A stretch of DNA of 64,000 bases, from positions 62,001-126,000 of the forward strand of contig NZ_JAADJT010000012.1 of assembly GCF_011090165.1 (NCBI RefSeq), given 5' to 3'. Below are positions 54,166 through 63,773 of this stretch, in pieces. The DNA comes from Duganella aceris (GTDB taxonomy: Bacteria; Pseudomonadota; Gammaproteobacteria; Burkholderiales; Burkholderiaceae_D). The notes beneath the pieces were generated by a model, which saw nothing but the letters and a program-made list of their open reading frames with translations, was not told where the DNA came from and made no database searches. The translations under genes and the position numbers were made by a program. Numbering within the stretch: the stretch's first letter is position 1; the number at the start of each line of letters is the position of its first letter.

Positions 54166-57100
54166 TCAGGCCGGCGCCGCCCGCCGCAGCCAGGACCGGC
54201 GCGGCCCCGCCCGATAGGCGATCGCGCCAGGCAGCACCAGCAGCCATTCGGTGCCGCCGCCCGCCGCGCCGCACACGGTCAGCTTGGCCTTGATGCGCCG
54301 TGCCCGCTCGCGCATGCCCGGCATGCCCCAGTGGTCGCGGCGGCCGCCGGTGGCCAGCACCGCCGGCGGAATGCCGACCCCGTTGTCGCGGATGATCACG
54401 CGCAGCTCGCGCGCGCCATAGCGCAGCTGCGCATTGATCGCGCTGGCGCCGGCGTGCCGGTAGGCGTTGGCGATGGCCTCGCAGGCGATGGACAGGATCT
54501 CCTGCTGGATCGCCGGATGCAGCGCATGCACGGGGCCGGCCACTACCAGGGACAGCAGCGGCGCCTCCGCCGTGGCGCGCAGGTGGGCCGCCGCTTCGGT
54601 CAGCGCCGCGGCCAGGGTCTGCTCGTCGGCGTCGTGGTTGCGCAGGCCGCGCACGCGGTCGCGGCCTTCATGCAGCACGTCGTCGGCGTGCTCCAGGGCC
54701 TGTTCGATCAGCGCCCGCGCCGGTTCCGGCTCGGGCAGCCGGGTCGCGGCGGCGTGCACGCGCAGAATCAAGCCCTGGATCGATTGCAGCAGCGTGTCGT
54801 GCAGCTCGCGCGCGATGCGTTCGCGCTCGTTGACGCGTTCCTCCATCCGCCCGGCCAGCTGCGCGATCAGCCGCCGCAGCCGCAGCCGGTAGGCGGCCCA
54901 GCAGATCGCCAGCGCCGCCAGCGCGCACACGCCCCTGAACCACCAGGTCTGGACCACGGTGGGGGCGATGCTGAAGTCCAGCGTGCCGGCTTCGGCGGGC
55001 CAGTCGCCATCCTCGTTGGAGGCTTGTACGCGGAAACGGTAGTCGCCCGCGCCCAGGTTGTTGTAGTAGGCGGCGCGGCGCCGTCCCGCCTCCTGCCATT
55101 GCGCATCGACGCCGTCGAGGCGGTAGCGGAAGCGGATCCGCTCCGGCATCGCCAGCGCGACGGCGGTGTAGTCCAGTTGCAGCGTGGTGGTGCCGGGCGC
55201 CAGCCGCATGCCGGCCAGCGCCGGCCGGGCTTGCCCGGGCGGGCCGATCTTGCGGATCTGCACCGGCGGCGCCGGCTGCGGCGCGTTGCGCGCCGCCGGA
55301 TCGAAGCGGAACACGCCGGTGGTGGTGGTGACCCACAACTGGCCGTCGGCGGCGCGCGCCAGCGACGGCGCCGGCAGCAGCAGCGGCGCCGTGCCGTCCA
55401 GACCGTCCAGGCCGTCGAGGCGCTCGTAGCGCACCCGGTAGTCGGCCGCCGCCGTCAGTTTGGCGACTTCGGCGGCGGCGATGCGGAACAGGCCGGAGAC
55501 CGCGTTCAGCCACAAATCGCCGTTGTCCAGTTCGACGATGCTGGTGATGCCCTCGAAGGCCTGGCCGTCGCCGCCGGTGACGGCGCTGAAGCGCTCGCCG
55601 CGCAGCAGCGCCAGGCCGTTCTCGCCGCCGGCCCAGACCCGGCCGCCGGCGGGCAGCAGCGCCATCACCACGCCGAGCCGCACCCCTTCGGCCGGCCCGT
55701 AGCCGCGCCAGCCGTCGGCGCTTTGCCGCATCAGGCGGCCGCGCTGATAACCGATCCACAGTTCCTGCCCGTCCGACACCGCCATGCTGCGCGCGGCCTC
55801 GTCCGGCAGGCCGCCCCGGCCGTCCTGTTTCTGCCACGCGCCGTCCGGTCCCAGCCGGAACAGGCCGCGCGAGGCGATGCTTGCCCACAGCCCGCCGGCG
55901 CGGTCCATCACGATGGCGTTGAACTGGGTGCCGCCGCCGACGCCGTCCGGCAGCGGCACCCGCGCGCTGCCGGCGCCATCGGTGCGCCACAGGCCGTTGT
56001 AGGCGCCGCTCCACAACACGCCGGCGCGGTCGCGGTAGGCGTAGTTGACCGGATTGTCCAACGCCACCGGCGAGCGCGGCCACAGCGCCTTCAGCGGCGG
56101 CGCGCCATGGCCGGGACGGGACACGTGGAAGCGTCCGGCCCAGACCCCGCCGTCGTCGTCGGCGACCAGGGTCTGTTCGCCGGGATTGTCCGGCATCGAC
56201 ACCTTGGAGACGCGCTGGCGGCGGAAGCGGTCGATGCCGGTGGCGGTGCTGGCCCAGATATCGCCCTCGCGGTCTTCCAGCAGCGCGCCGACCGCGCCGC
56301 CGCTCAAGCCTTGCGGCGGCCCGGTGCGGGCCACGCCCTGCGCGGTGTGGTATTCGACGCCGTCGCGGCGGCCGACCCACAGCTCGCCGGCGCGGTCGAA
56401 CAGCAGCGTGTTGACTTCGCCGTGCAGCTTCCACGCGCGCGGCCGGACGCCGTGCTCCGGCGCGCTCAGGCGGTTCAGGCGGTTGTGCAGCGCGTCCCAG
56501 CTCCAGACGCTGCCGTCGACCACCTGGATCGGCACGCCGACGCCGCTATCCACCGGCAATCTGGCGAAGCGCGCGGCGCCCGGGGCCAGCGTGTAGACCC
56601 CCGACTCGCCCTGCGCCCACAGCACGCCATGGCGGTCGCGCATCAGCGTCTCGTATTTTCCGGCGGGCAGCGACCAGGCGGCGCCGGCGGCATGCCAGCG
56701 CTCGCCGTCGAGCTGGTACATGCCGATCGCGGTGGCGGCCCACATGCGGCCGCCGGCGTCCGGCTGGATGCCCCACAGGCCGGTGTTTTTCGGCAGGCCG
56801 TCGCGCTCATCGTAGTTGCGCAGCCGGCCATGCGTCAGCCTGCTGGCGCCGCCGAAGCGGTAGCCTATCCATAGATCGCCGTCGGCCTGGGCGCTGAGGA
56901 TGCTGACGCTGTTGGCCGGCAGCGGGGCGGCCGGATCGGCGTAGCGTTCGAAGCGCGCGCCGTCGAAGCGGAACAGGCCGTTGGGGCCGCCCAGCCACAG
57001 CCAGCCGTCGCTGGTTTGCGCCATGGTCATGACCATCGTCGGCGCGCCGTCGCGCGCGGTCCATGCGGCGTGGTGGCGGTCGATGGGCGTGGCGGCGCGC

Positions 57101-57192
57101 GCGGCCGGCGCCAGAAACACCAGGCACGAAAGCAGCAGCCGGCACGTCTGCCATCGGAAAATATCGCGCTTGCCGAGCCGTGTTACCGCCAT
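54166..57192 (-). CDS. Sensor histidine kinase with periplasmic beta-propeller (Reg_prop/Y_Y_Y)
   Basis: A 1008-residue kinase, paralogous to that at 37266. A signal peptide (about 1-33) is followed by propeller repeats (DGWLWLGGPNGLFRFDG, GELWVGRRDGVEYH, GVLWSGAYNGLWRTDG). Next come a Y_Y_Y domain (LAPGTTTLQLDYTAVALAMPE onward), one membrane segment near 745-765, a HisKA_3 dimerisation helix (ERIARELHDTLLQS; His798) and a HATPase domain (NAYRHAGASAIN, DNGVGIPP, GMPGMRERA). It senses a periplasmic cue and should phosphorylate a NarL-type regulator, but none is adjacent. The nearest is 5.3 kb away at 48265. About 190 bp separate it from the chemoreceptor. Confidence 0.9.
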   Translation of the reverse strand: MAVTRLGKRDIFRWQTCRLLLSCLVFLAPAARAATPIDRHHAAWTARDGAPTMVMTMAQTSDGWLWLGGPNGLFRFDGARFERYADPAAPLPANSVSILSAQADGDLWIGYRFGGASRLTHGRLRNYDERDGLPKNTGLWGIQPDAGGRMWAATAIGMYQLDGERWHAAGAAWSLPAGKYETLMRDRHGVLWAQGESGVYTLAPGAARFARLPVDSGVGVPIQVVDGSVWSWDALHNRLNRLSAPEHGVRPRAWKLHGEVNTLLFDRAGELWVGRRDGVEYHTAQGVARTGPPQGLSGGAVGALLEDREGDIWASTATGIDRFRRQRVSKVSMPDNPGEQTLVADDDGGVWAGRFHVSRPGHGAPPLKALWPRSPVALDNPVNYAYRDRAGVLWSGAYNGLWRTDGAGSARVPLPDGVGGGTQFNAIVMDRAGGLWASIASRGLFRLGPDGAWQKQDGRGGLPDEAARSMAVSDGQELWIGYQRGRLMRQSADGWRGYGPAEGVRLGVVMALLPAGGRVWAGGENGLALLRGERFSAVTGGDGQAFEGITSIVELDNGDLWLNAVSGLFRIAAAEVAKLTAAADYRVRYERLDGLDGLDGTAPLLLPAPSLARAADGQLWVTTTTGVFRFDPAARNAPQPAPPVQIRKIGPPGQARPALAGMRLAPGTTTLQLDYTAVALAMPERIRFRYRLDGVDAQWQEAGRRRAAYYNNLGAGDYRFRVQASNEDGDWPAEAGTLDFSIAPTVVQTWWFRGVCALAALAICWAAYRLRLRRLIAQLAGRMEERVNERERIARELHDTLLQSIQGLILRVHAAATRLPEPEPARALIEQALEHADDVLHEGRDRVRGLRNHDADEQTLAAALTEAAAHLRATAEAPLLSLVVAGPVHALHPAIQQEILSIACEAIANAYRHAGASAINAQLRYGARELRVIIRDNGVGIPPAVLATGGRRDHWGMPGMRERARRIKAKLTVCGAAGGGTEWLLVLPGAIAYRAGPRRSWLRRAAPA

Positions 57193-57256
57193 GGTGGAGA
57201 ACTTTTGTTGTTTTTATCATTCTATATCAAAGCCGTAACACGACCTGCGGACAAAT

Positions 57257-57865
57257 TCAGTCCCTGGATCGCAGCGCCTGACGGCCGGTGGACAGTTCCA
57301 GCGCCACCGTGGCCACGCGCCGGCCGAGGTGGGCCGAGGTCTTCAGGTCGGATTCGGTGGCGCCCTGGTCGGGGCCGGTGTCGGCGTCGCTCTGGGCGCC
57401 GGCGCCGAGGAAGTAGGTGTGGCGATTCAGCGCGTCTTCGGTGGTGGTCGAGGCGTTGTGGCCGGGCGGCAGGCCCAGGTTGACCCAGTGCATGCCGTGC
57501 TGGGCCGCGAAGATCGCCATCTGCTGCAGGGTGTTGAGCTTGTCGCCGGAGCGCGAGGCGGAATTGGTGAAGCCGGCCGCGATCTTGTCCTTCCATACCG
57601 AGCCCTTGGCGAACACGGTGCGCGAGGTGGCGTCCATGAAGGCCTTGAACTGCGCCGAGGCGCTGCCCATGTAGGTCGGCGCGCCGAAGATGATGGCGTC
57701 GTAGCCTTCCAGCGCCTCCCAGTGCTGGTCGATGTCGGCCACCGCGATCAGCGTGCTGACGGTGTTGGGCGCGGAGGCGGCGCCGGCCGCTACCGCTTCG
57801 GCCTGCTTGGCGGTGTGGCCGTAGCCGCTGTGGTAGATGACCGCGACGTGAATTTGTGCTGACAT
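57257..57865 (-). CDS. Flavodoxin-fold NAD(P)H:quinone oxidoreductase (WrbA-like)
   Basis: A 202-residue flavoprotein: FMN phosphate-binding loop HSGYGHTAKQAE near the N-terminus, GAPTYMGSASAQFK, and the KLNTLQQMAIFAAQHGMHWV segment typical of the WrbA/NAD(P)H-dependent oxidoreductase group. It reduces quinones by two electrons in the cytoplasm and protects against oxidative stress. GGAGCGTTCC supplies the ribosome site. It is monocistronic, 64 bp downstream of the large kinase on the same strand. An alternative is a general flavodoxin family reductase. Confidence 0.85.
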   Translation of the reverse strand: MSAQIHVAVIYHSGYGHTAKQAEAVAAGAASAPNTVSTLIAVADIDQHWEALEGYDAIIFGAPTYMGSASAQFKAFMDATSRTVFAKGSVWKDKIAAGFTNSASRSGDKLNTLQQMAIFAAQHGMHWVNLGLPPGHNASTTTEDALNRHTYFLGAGAQSDADTGPDQGATESDLKTSAHLGRRVATVALELSTGRQALRSRD

Positions 57866-58000
57866 GGAACGCTCCTGGTGGGTGACGAAGGTGAACGCGC
57901 CATGATCGGCGGCCGGCGCCGCGCCGGCGAGTAAATCGCCGCGAATCGGTGTGAATTGTTGCTGCCTGGCCGATGCGGTGCGGCGCGGTCGCCGGGTCGC

Positions 58001-59299
58001 CTATGTCCGGACTGGCTCGCCGTAGGCGGCGATCAGCTCGGTGAAGGCGCGCACCCCGACCGCGATGACGCTGTCGTCGGCCACGAAATACGGCGAGTGG
58101 TTGGACGCCGCCGTGCGCGGATCGACGCCGTCCGGCGTGGCGCCCAGGCCGAAGCCCACGCTCGGGATGCGGGTGCTGAATTCCGCCATGTCGTCCGCCG
58201 CGTACACGCCCGACGCGATCCGCACCTCGCCGCTGGTGGACGCCGCGCGCAGCACCGGCAGCAGCCGGTCCACCAGCGCCGCGTTGTTGAAGCCGGCCGG
58301 ATAGCCGGCGCCGACCAGCTTGAAGTCGGCGCTGGCGCCGGCGCTTTCCGCCGTGTCCTTGAAGGTGCGCTCCAGCCGCGCCACCACATCGTCGCGCTGC
58401 GCCTTGGTCACGCTGCGGATGGTGCCCTCCAGCCGGACTTCGCCCGGGATGATGTTCTGCCGCACACCGCCTTCGATCTTGCCGATCGAGATCACCGGCG
58501 GCGGCAACGACAAATCGGACTGGCGGCTCGGGATGGTCTGCAGCGCCAGGATCGCCAGCGCCGTCGGCGGCACCGGATCGACGCCGCGCCACGGCATCGC
58601 GGCATGGGTGGATTTGCCGATCACGCGCGCGACGAACACGTCCGCCGCCGCCGTGGTGCGGTCGCGGCTGACCGAGATCGCGCCCGCCTTGCCGGCGCCG
58701 ACGTGGGTGGAGAAGAACACTTCCGGGGTCGGCGCCTGCAGCACTCCTTCCTTGATCATCAGCGCGGCGCCGCCTTCCTCGCCCTCCGGCGCGCCTTCCT
58801 CGGCCGGCTGGAAGATGAACTTGACCGTGCCGCGCAGATGCCCGCGGTCGGCCGCCAGCACCTCGGCCACGCCGAGCAGGATGGCGATGTGGATGTCGTG
58901 CCCGCAAACGTGGCCGACGCCGACCTGCTTGCCGTCGTACTCGGTCTTGACGGTGGAGGCGTAGGGTAGGCCGCTCAGTTCGGTCACGGGCAAGGCGTCG
59001 AGCTCGGAGCGCAGGCCGATCACCGGACCGGGCAGGCCGCCCTTGAGCACCGCGACCACGCCGGTGCGGGCGATGCCGGTGCGCACCTCCAGCCCCAGTT
59101 TGCGCAAGCGCTCGGCCACCAGCGCCGAAGTGCGGGTTTCGCGGTTGCCCAGCTCGGGATGCTGGTGGATGTCGTGGCGGATGGCGATCAGGCCCGGCGT
59201 GGCGGCCGCGATCAGGCGCTCGATCTCGGGCGATGCGGCGCTTGCGACGGGCGGCAACGCCAGCAGGGCGCAGGCGGCGGCGATGAGTTTGATTTTCAT
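58001..59299 (-). CDS. Exported M20 family amidohydrolase (aminoacylase/hippurate hydrolase-like)
   Basis: A 432-residue hydrolase with a signal peptide (to about residue 20, ending ASA), hence periplasmic. M20D features: RHDIHQHPELGNRE, LRSELDALPV (in place of the usual RADMDALP), GHVCGHDIHIAILLG carrying metal-binding Cys/His, FIFQPAEEGAPEGEEGG with the catalytic glutamates, and STHVGAG. The expected reaction is hydrolysis of an N-acyl amino acid or peptide amide. The ATG at 59299 lies 19 bp after the TonB-receptor stop, so both are in one operon with a sigma-54-like promoter upstream. HDIHIA differs from the common HDGHTA in the flanking residues only. Confidence 0.87.
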   Translation of the reverse strand: MKIKLIAAACALLALPPVASAASPEIERLIAAATPGLIAIRHDIHQHPELGNRETRTSALVAERLRKLGLEVRTGIARTGVVAVLKGGLPGPVIGLRSELDALPVTELSGLPYASTVKTEYDGKQVGVGHVCGHDIHIAILLGVAEVLAADRGHLRGTVKFIFQPAEEGAPEGEEGGAALMIKEGVLQAPTPEVFFSTHVGAGKAGAISVSRDRTTAAADVFVARVIGKSTHAAMPWRGVDPVPPTALAILALQTIPSRQSDLSLPPPVISIGKIEGGVRQNIIPGEVRLEGTIRSVTKAQRDDVVARLERTFKDTAESAGASADFKLVGAGYPAGFNNAALVDRLLPVLRAASTSGEVRIASGVYAADDMAEFSTRIPSVGFGLGATPDGVDPRTAASNHSPYFVADDSVIAVGVRAFTELIAAYGEPVRT

Positions 59300-59318
59300 G
59301 TGGAGTTCCTTTGCCGGC

Positions 59319-61568
59319 TTACCAGCGGTAGACGGCGCTGAGGCCGAAGGTGCGGGGATCGCTGTTGGAATAGCCGATGACGTTGTTGCCGTACGGGATG
59401 GCGTTGGTCTTGTAGAAGCGGTCGGTGAGGTTGTTGACATAGACGGTCAGCGTCACCTTCTTGCCCGGCGGCAGATACGACAGCTTCAGGTTGCCGACCG
59501 TGTAGGCGGGCTGCTGCTGGTTGGGATCGGTCTCGTTGTTGGTGGCGAAGAAGTAGCGGCTGCGGTAGTTCCAGTTGCTCGACAGCAGTGCCTCGCCGCC
59601 GTTGGCCAGCGCCTGGCGGTACTCCGCGCCGAGCAGCGCGTTGACGTGCGGCGCGCGGCCGAATTCGTTGCCGGTGAAGGCGCCGTAGTCGGTGTATTCG
59701 CTGCGCAGCAGGCCGACCGCCGCGTTCAGGCGCAGGCCCTGCGTCAATTGCGCCGCCAGTTCGAACTCGGCGCCGTGCGCCTTGGCCTTGGCGCTGTTGG
59801 TCAGGCGCGAGACCGGCCCGGTCGGCGTGCTGACCACCTGGTTCAGCTGCACGTTCTTGTAGTCGTAATAGAAGGCGGTGACGTCGGCGGTCACGCGGTT
59901 GTCGAGCCAGGCGGTGCGCAGGCCGGCCTCGCCGGAAGTCAGGTATTCCGGGCTGACCACGGCCACGGTGGACTGGGTGGTGACGCCGCCGTTATAACCG
60001 CCGCCCCGGAAGCCCTTGGCCGCGCGCAGGTAGGCCGAGACGTCCTGGTTGAACTTGTATTGCGGCGTCAGGTCCCAGGTCGCGGCCTTCCAGGTGTGCT
60101 CGTCGTTCTGCGCGGCGGTGGTGGCAAGCGCCGACGACACCGACGAACGCTGCCACCAGCTGGCGGTGTTGCGGTAGGCCGCCGCGCCGCTGTTGGCGAC
60201 ACGGTCCAGCGCGATCTCCTTGGTCTCCGAAGTCCAGCGCAGGCCGCCGGTCAGGTTGAAGCGCTCGCTGAAGTTGTAGGTGGCGCTGCCGAACAGCGCG
60301 TAGCTGCTGGTGTCCTGGTGCAGCCGCGTATTGTTGTAGGTGAACGGGATGGTGCCGGTCGGCGTCTTGATGGTTTGCGCGCCGGGCAGGGCGCCGGCGG
60401 CGCTGTCGTTGTCCAGCGTCTCCTTGAAATAGTGCAGGCCGGCGATCCAGTTCAGCTGGTCGCTGCGCGGCGACGCCAGCCGCAGCTCCTGCGCCGCCTG
60501 GCGCGCCGTGATCTCGGCGTGGCTGCGGCTGATTTCCAGCGGCGTGGCGTCGCCGTCGCTGTTGATGAGGCGTTCCACCCGCTCGAAGGAACTGATCGAG
60601 GTCAGTTCGTTGCGGCCCAGGCTCCAGCGCAGCGTCAACGCCGCGCCCTGGTTGCGCAGCCGATCGTTGCCGGGCGCGTTGGTGGCGATGTCGGCGGTGC
60701 CCAGCGGCGGCAGCACGTAGCCGTACAGGTTGGTGCCGCCGGCGCCCAGGCCCAGGCCTTGCAGCGCGTCGCCGCTGCCGTGGTAGTCGCGGGCGTGGAA
60801 GCTGAGCAGCGCTTGCAGGTCGGGGCCGAGATTGGCCAGCAGTTGCAGCCGCAGCAGATTGTCCTCCTCCTTCTTGCCCACCGCCTTGTTCTGGAAGGTG
60901 TTGCGGGCGTAGCCGTTGCTGCTGTCGCTGTACAGCGAGATGCGGCCGGCCAGCACGTCTTCCTTGAGCGCGCCGCCGGCGGCCGCTTCGACGATGTGCG
61001 AATCATGGTTGCCGACTTCGGCCTTCAGATAGCCTTCCGGCTTGAAGCTGGGCTTGTTGGTGGTGAAGCTGACCGCGCCGCCGGTGGTGTTCTTGCCCCA
61101 CAGCGTGCCTTGCGGGCCGCGCAGCACTTCGACCTGGCGCACGTCGAACGGCGGCACGCCGCTCAGCAGCGGCGAGTTCAGGTACACCTCGTCGATGTAG
61201 AAGCTGACCGGCGACACCAGGTTGCTCGACTGATCGCCGCTGCCGATGCCGCGTATCCACCAGCGGGTGCGGACGTGGCCGTCGTTGGTCGGGCCGGAGG
61301 CGTTGGGCACCAGGTCCATCACGGCGCCCGCCGACAGGTTGCCGCCACCTTCGCGCAAGTCCTTGCCGCTGAACGCGGACACGGCCGCCGGCACGTCGCG
61401 CGCGAGCTCGGCGCGTTTCTGCGCGGTGACGGTGACGGTTTGCAGCGCGGCCGGATTTTCGGCGTTGTCGATCGCGTCGGCGGCGTGCACCTGGCCGTAG
61501 CAGGCGAAGCCGATGGCGCTCAGCGCCGACAGCAGTTGGCGATTCTTGATTCTGGGTTGCTTGTGCAT
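59319..61568 (-). CDS. TonB-dependent outer-membrane receptor
   Basis: A 749-residue receptor. A signal peptide (1-35) is followed by a TonB-box-like LQTVTVTAQKR. The plug domain comes next (DVPAAVSAFSGKDLREGG, RWWIRGIGSGDQS, VEVLRGPQGTLWGKNTTGG), then a 22-strand barrel ending in a C-terminal aromatic residue (LSAVYRW), as required for outer-membrane insertion. It resembles receptors for small organic compounds (the 'VTVTAQKR' group), not siderophore receptors. It is operonic with the exported M20 hydrolase. An AGGAAG ribosome site precedes the ATG at 61568, and a -24/-12 promoter lies about 40 bp upstream. Confidence 0.9.
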   Translation of the reverse strand: MHKQPRIKNRQLLSALSAIGFACYGQVHAADAIDNAENPAALQTVTVTAQKRAELARDVPAAVSAFSGKDLREGGGNLSAGAVMDLVPNASGPTNDGHVRTRWWIRGIGSGDQSSNLVSPVSFYIDEVYLNSPLLSGVPPFDVRQVEVLRGPQGTLWGKNTTGGAVSFTTNKPSFKPEGYLKAEVGNHDSHIVEAAAGGALKEDVLAGRISLYSDSSNGYARNTFQNKAVGKKEEDNLLRLQLLANLGPDLQALLSFHARDYHGSGDALQGLGLGAGGTNLYGYVLPPLGTADIATNAPGNDRLRNQGAALTLRWSLGRNELTSISSFERVERLINSDGDATPLEISRSHAEITARQAAQELRLASPRSDQLNWIAGLHYFKETLDNDSAAGALPGAQTIKTPTGTIPFTYNNTRLHQDTSSYALFGSATYNFSERFNLTGGLRWTSETKEIALDRVANSGAAAYRNTASWWQRSSVSSALATTAAQNDEHTWKAATWDLTPQYKFNQDVSAYLRAAKGFRGGGYNGGVTTQSTVAVVSPEYLTSGEAGLRTAWLDNRVTADVTAFYYDYKNVQLNQVVSTPTGPVSRLTNSAKAKAHGAEFELAAQLTQGLRLNAAVGLLRSEYTDYGAFTGNEFGRAPHVNALLGAEYRQALANGGEALLSSNWNYRSRYFFATNNETDPNQQQPAYTVGNLKLSYLPPGKKVTLTVYVNNLTDRFYKTNAIPYGNNVIGYSNSDPRTFGLSAVYRW

Positions 61569-61608
61569 TGTTCTTCTTCCTGTGTGTTGTATGAAGCAGA
61601 TATGTTTC

Positions 61609-61624
61609 AGCAACATGCATGCCG
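61609..61624 (-). promoter_or_regulatory. Sigma-54 (-24/-12) promoter for the TonB receptor operon
   Basis: Read on the minus strand, CGGCATGCATGTTGCT has GG (61623-61622) and GC (61611-61610) exactly 10 bp apart and matches the consensus GGCA..G..N4-TTGC. The expected start site is about 30 bp before the receptor ATG. Confidence 0.65.
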
Positions 61625-61681
61625 GGAGAAAAACACGGGTTCTGCTGCGGCGGCGACACAAATGCCGCGCCGCCTGTGCGT

Positions 61682-61713
61682 TGCGCAGCAGCGGGGCGGT
61701 TTGCTGTTGCGCA
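61682..61713. promoter_or_regulatory. Candidate enhancer site for the sigma-54 activator, TonB operon side
   Basis: TGCGCAGCAGC (61682-61692) and GCTGTTGCGCA (61703-61713) are 11-bp inverted arms with one mismatch and a 10-bp spacer, centred about 100 bp upstream of the predicted start site. The right arm matches the arms found upstream of the divergent monooxygenase at 63631-63660. Confidence 0.55.
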
Positions 61714-61725
61714 GCGCGCAGCGGA

Positions 61726-62316
61726 TTACAACAGGGTGACCGCCTGGTCGAACGACAGGCGCGGGCTGCGCGCGAACAGCGTGGCCGGGTCGCCGTAGCC
61801 GAGGTTGACGATGAAGTTGACCGCGTGCCGTTCGTCCGGGAAGAATTCCTGGTTGACGGTGGCGGCGTCGAAGCCCGACATCGGGCCGGCGTCCAGACCG
61901 AGCGCGCGCGCGGCCAGGATCAGGTAGGCGCCTTGCAGCGCGCTGTTGCGCGCGGCGGTGGTTTCCACCAGCGCCGGGTTGGCTTCGAACAGCGGCTTGG
62001 CGTCATAGGCGGGGAACTGCTGCGGCAGCTGGTCGAAGAAGCGCTTGTCGTGCGCGACGATGACGGTGACCGGCGCGGCGATGGTCTTCTCGCGGTTGTT
62101 GGAGGAGAGCGCCGGCGCCAGCCGCTGCCTGGCTTCCGGCGTGCGCAGCACGATGTAGCGGGCCGGTTGCGCGTTGAACGCGGTCGGACCCCACTTCAGC
62201 AGGTCGTACAGCGTGGCGATGGTGGCGTCGTCGACGGCTTGCGGCAGGAAGCGGTTGTAGGTGCGGGCGTTGCGGAACAGCTGGTCCAGCGCGGCGTCGT
62301 TGAGGGTGGTCGACAA
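61726..62316 (-). CDS. Nitroreductase family protein (RutE/HadB-like)
   Basis: A 196-residue nitroreductase-fold flavoprotein of the malonic-semialdehyde-reductase (RutE/HadB) group. RTYNRFLPQAVDD near the N-terminus, KWGPTAFNAQPAR (FMN contacts) and GLDAGPMSGFD are characteristic. It would reduce an enal, aldehyde or nitro compound with NAD(P)H. The start codon is TTG at 62316, supported by AAGGAG 6 bp upstream and the lack of a later ATG in the conserved N-terminus. It lies 42 bp after the sigma-54 activator gene on the same strand, so the two may be cotranscribed. Confidence 0.85.
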   Translation of the reverse strand: MSTTLNDAALDQLFRNARTYNRFLPQAVDDATIATLYDLLKWGPTAFNAQPARYIVLRTPEARQRLAPALSSNNREKTIAAPVTVIVAHDKRFFDQLPQQFPAYDAKPLFEANPALVETTAARNSALQGAYLILAARALGLDAGPMSGFDAATVNQEFFPDERHAVNFIVNLGYGDPATLFARSPRLSFDQAVTLL

Positions 62317-62358
62317 GGCTTACTCCTTCATGCGGGTTGGGATGGTTGTGCGCCCCGC

Positions 62359-63537
<1,179 letters not shown>

Positions 63538-63630
63538 GCCAGTGAATATAGCCCGCCCGGCGGCGCGACGGGAACGAATCATGCCACGCTAGCATATGTG
63601 TATTTGGCATAAGACCCGCCGCTGTAGCTG

Positions 63631-63660
63631 GCGCAACAGCCGCTGTTGCGCAATCAACAG
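63631..63660. promoter_or_regulatory. Candidate enhancer sites for the sigma-54 activator, monooxygenase side
   Basis: GCGCAACAGC and its complement form perfect 10-bp arms (63631-63640 and 63642-63651) around one base. The right arm is reused in a second perfect repeat, CTGTTG-N6-CAACAG (63643-63660). The centre is about 105 bp upstream of the predicted start site of the gene at 63774. Confidence 0.6.
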
Positions 63661-63719
63661 AGAGGGCGGCGAATGCTGTGCAACCAGCATCAAAAGGCCG
63701 CCGCGACCGCGTTTTAGGC

Positions 63720-63734
63720 TGGCATGTTTAATGC
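63720..63734 (+). promoter_or_regulatory. Sigma-54 (-24/-12) promoter for the flavin monooxygenase gene
   Basis: TGGCATGTTTAATGC places GG and GC 10 bp apart, as required, and matches TGGCA..G and TGC of the consensus. The ATG lies 39 bp downstream of the -12 GC. Confidence 0.7.
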
Positions 63735-63773
63735 GACCTGTGGTGGAGGGCCAACATCCACAGGAGAACATGC

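Noticed and set aside
54097..56874. A 925-codon open frame antisense to the second propeller kinase
   Set aside because: Same reason: low-complexity composition, no motif, no ribosome site, opposite a well-supported gene.
59043..61739. An 898-codon open frame antisense to the TonB receptor and M20 hydrolase
   Set aside because: It spans two real genes on the other strand and has no domain signal.
61726..62316. Malonic semialdehyde reductase as part of the malonate pathway
   Set aside because: Although in the RutE/HadB group, it lies 48 kb from the mdc operon beside a sigma-54 activator, so no link to malonate is supported.
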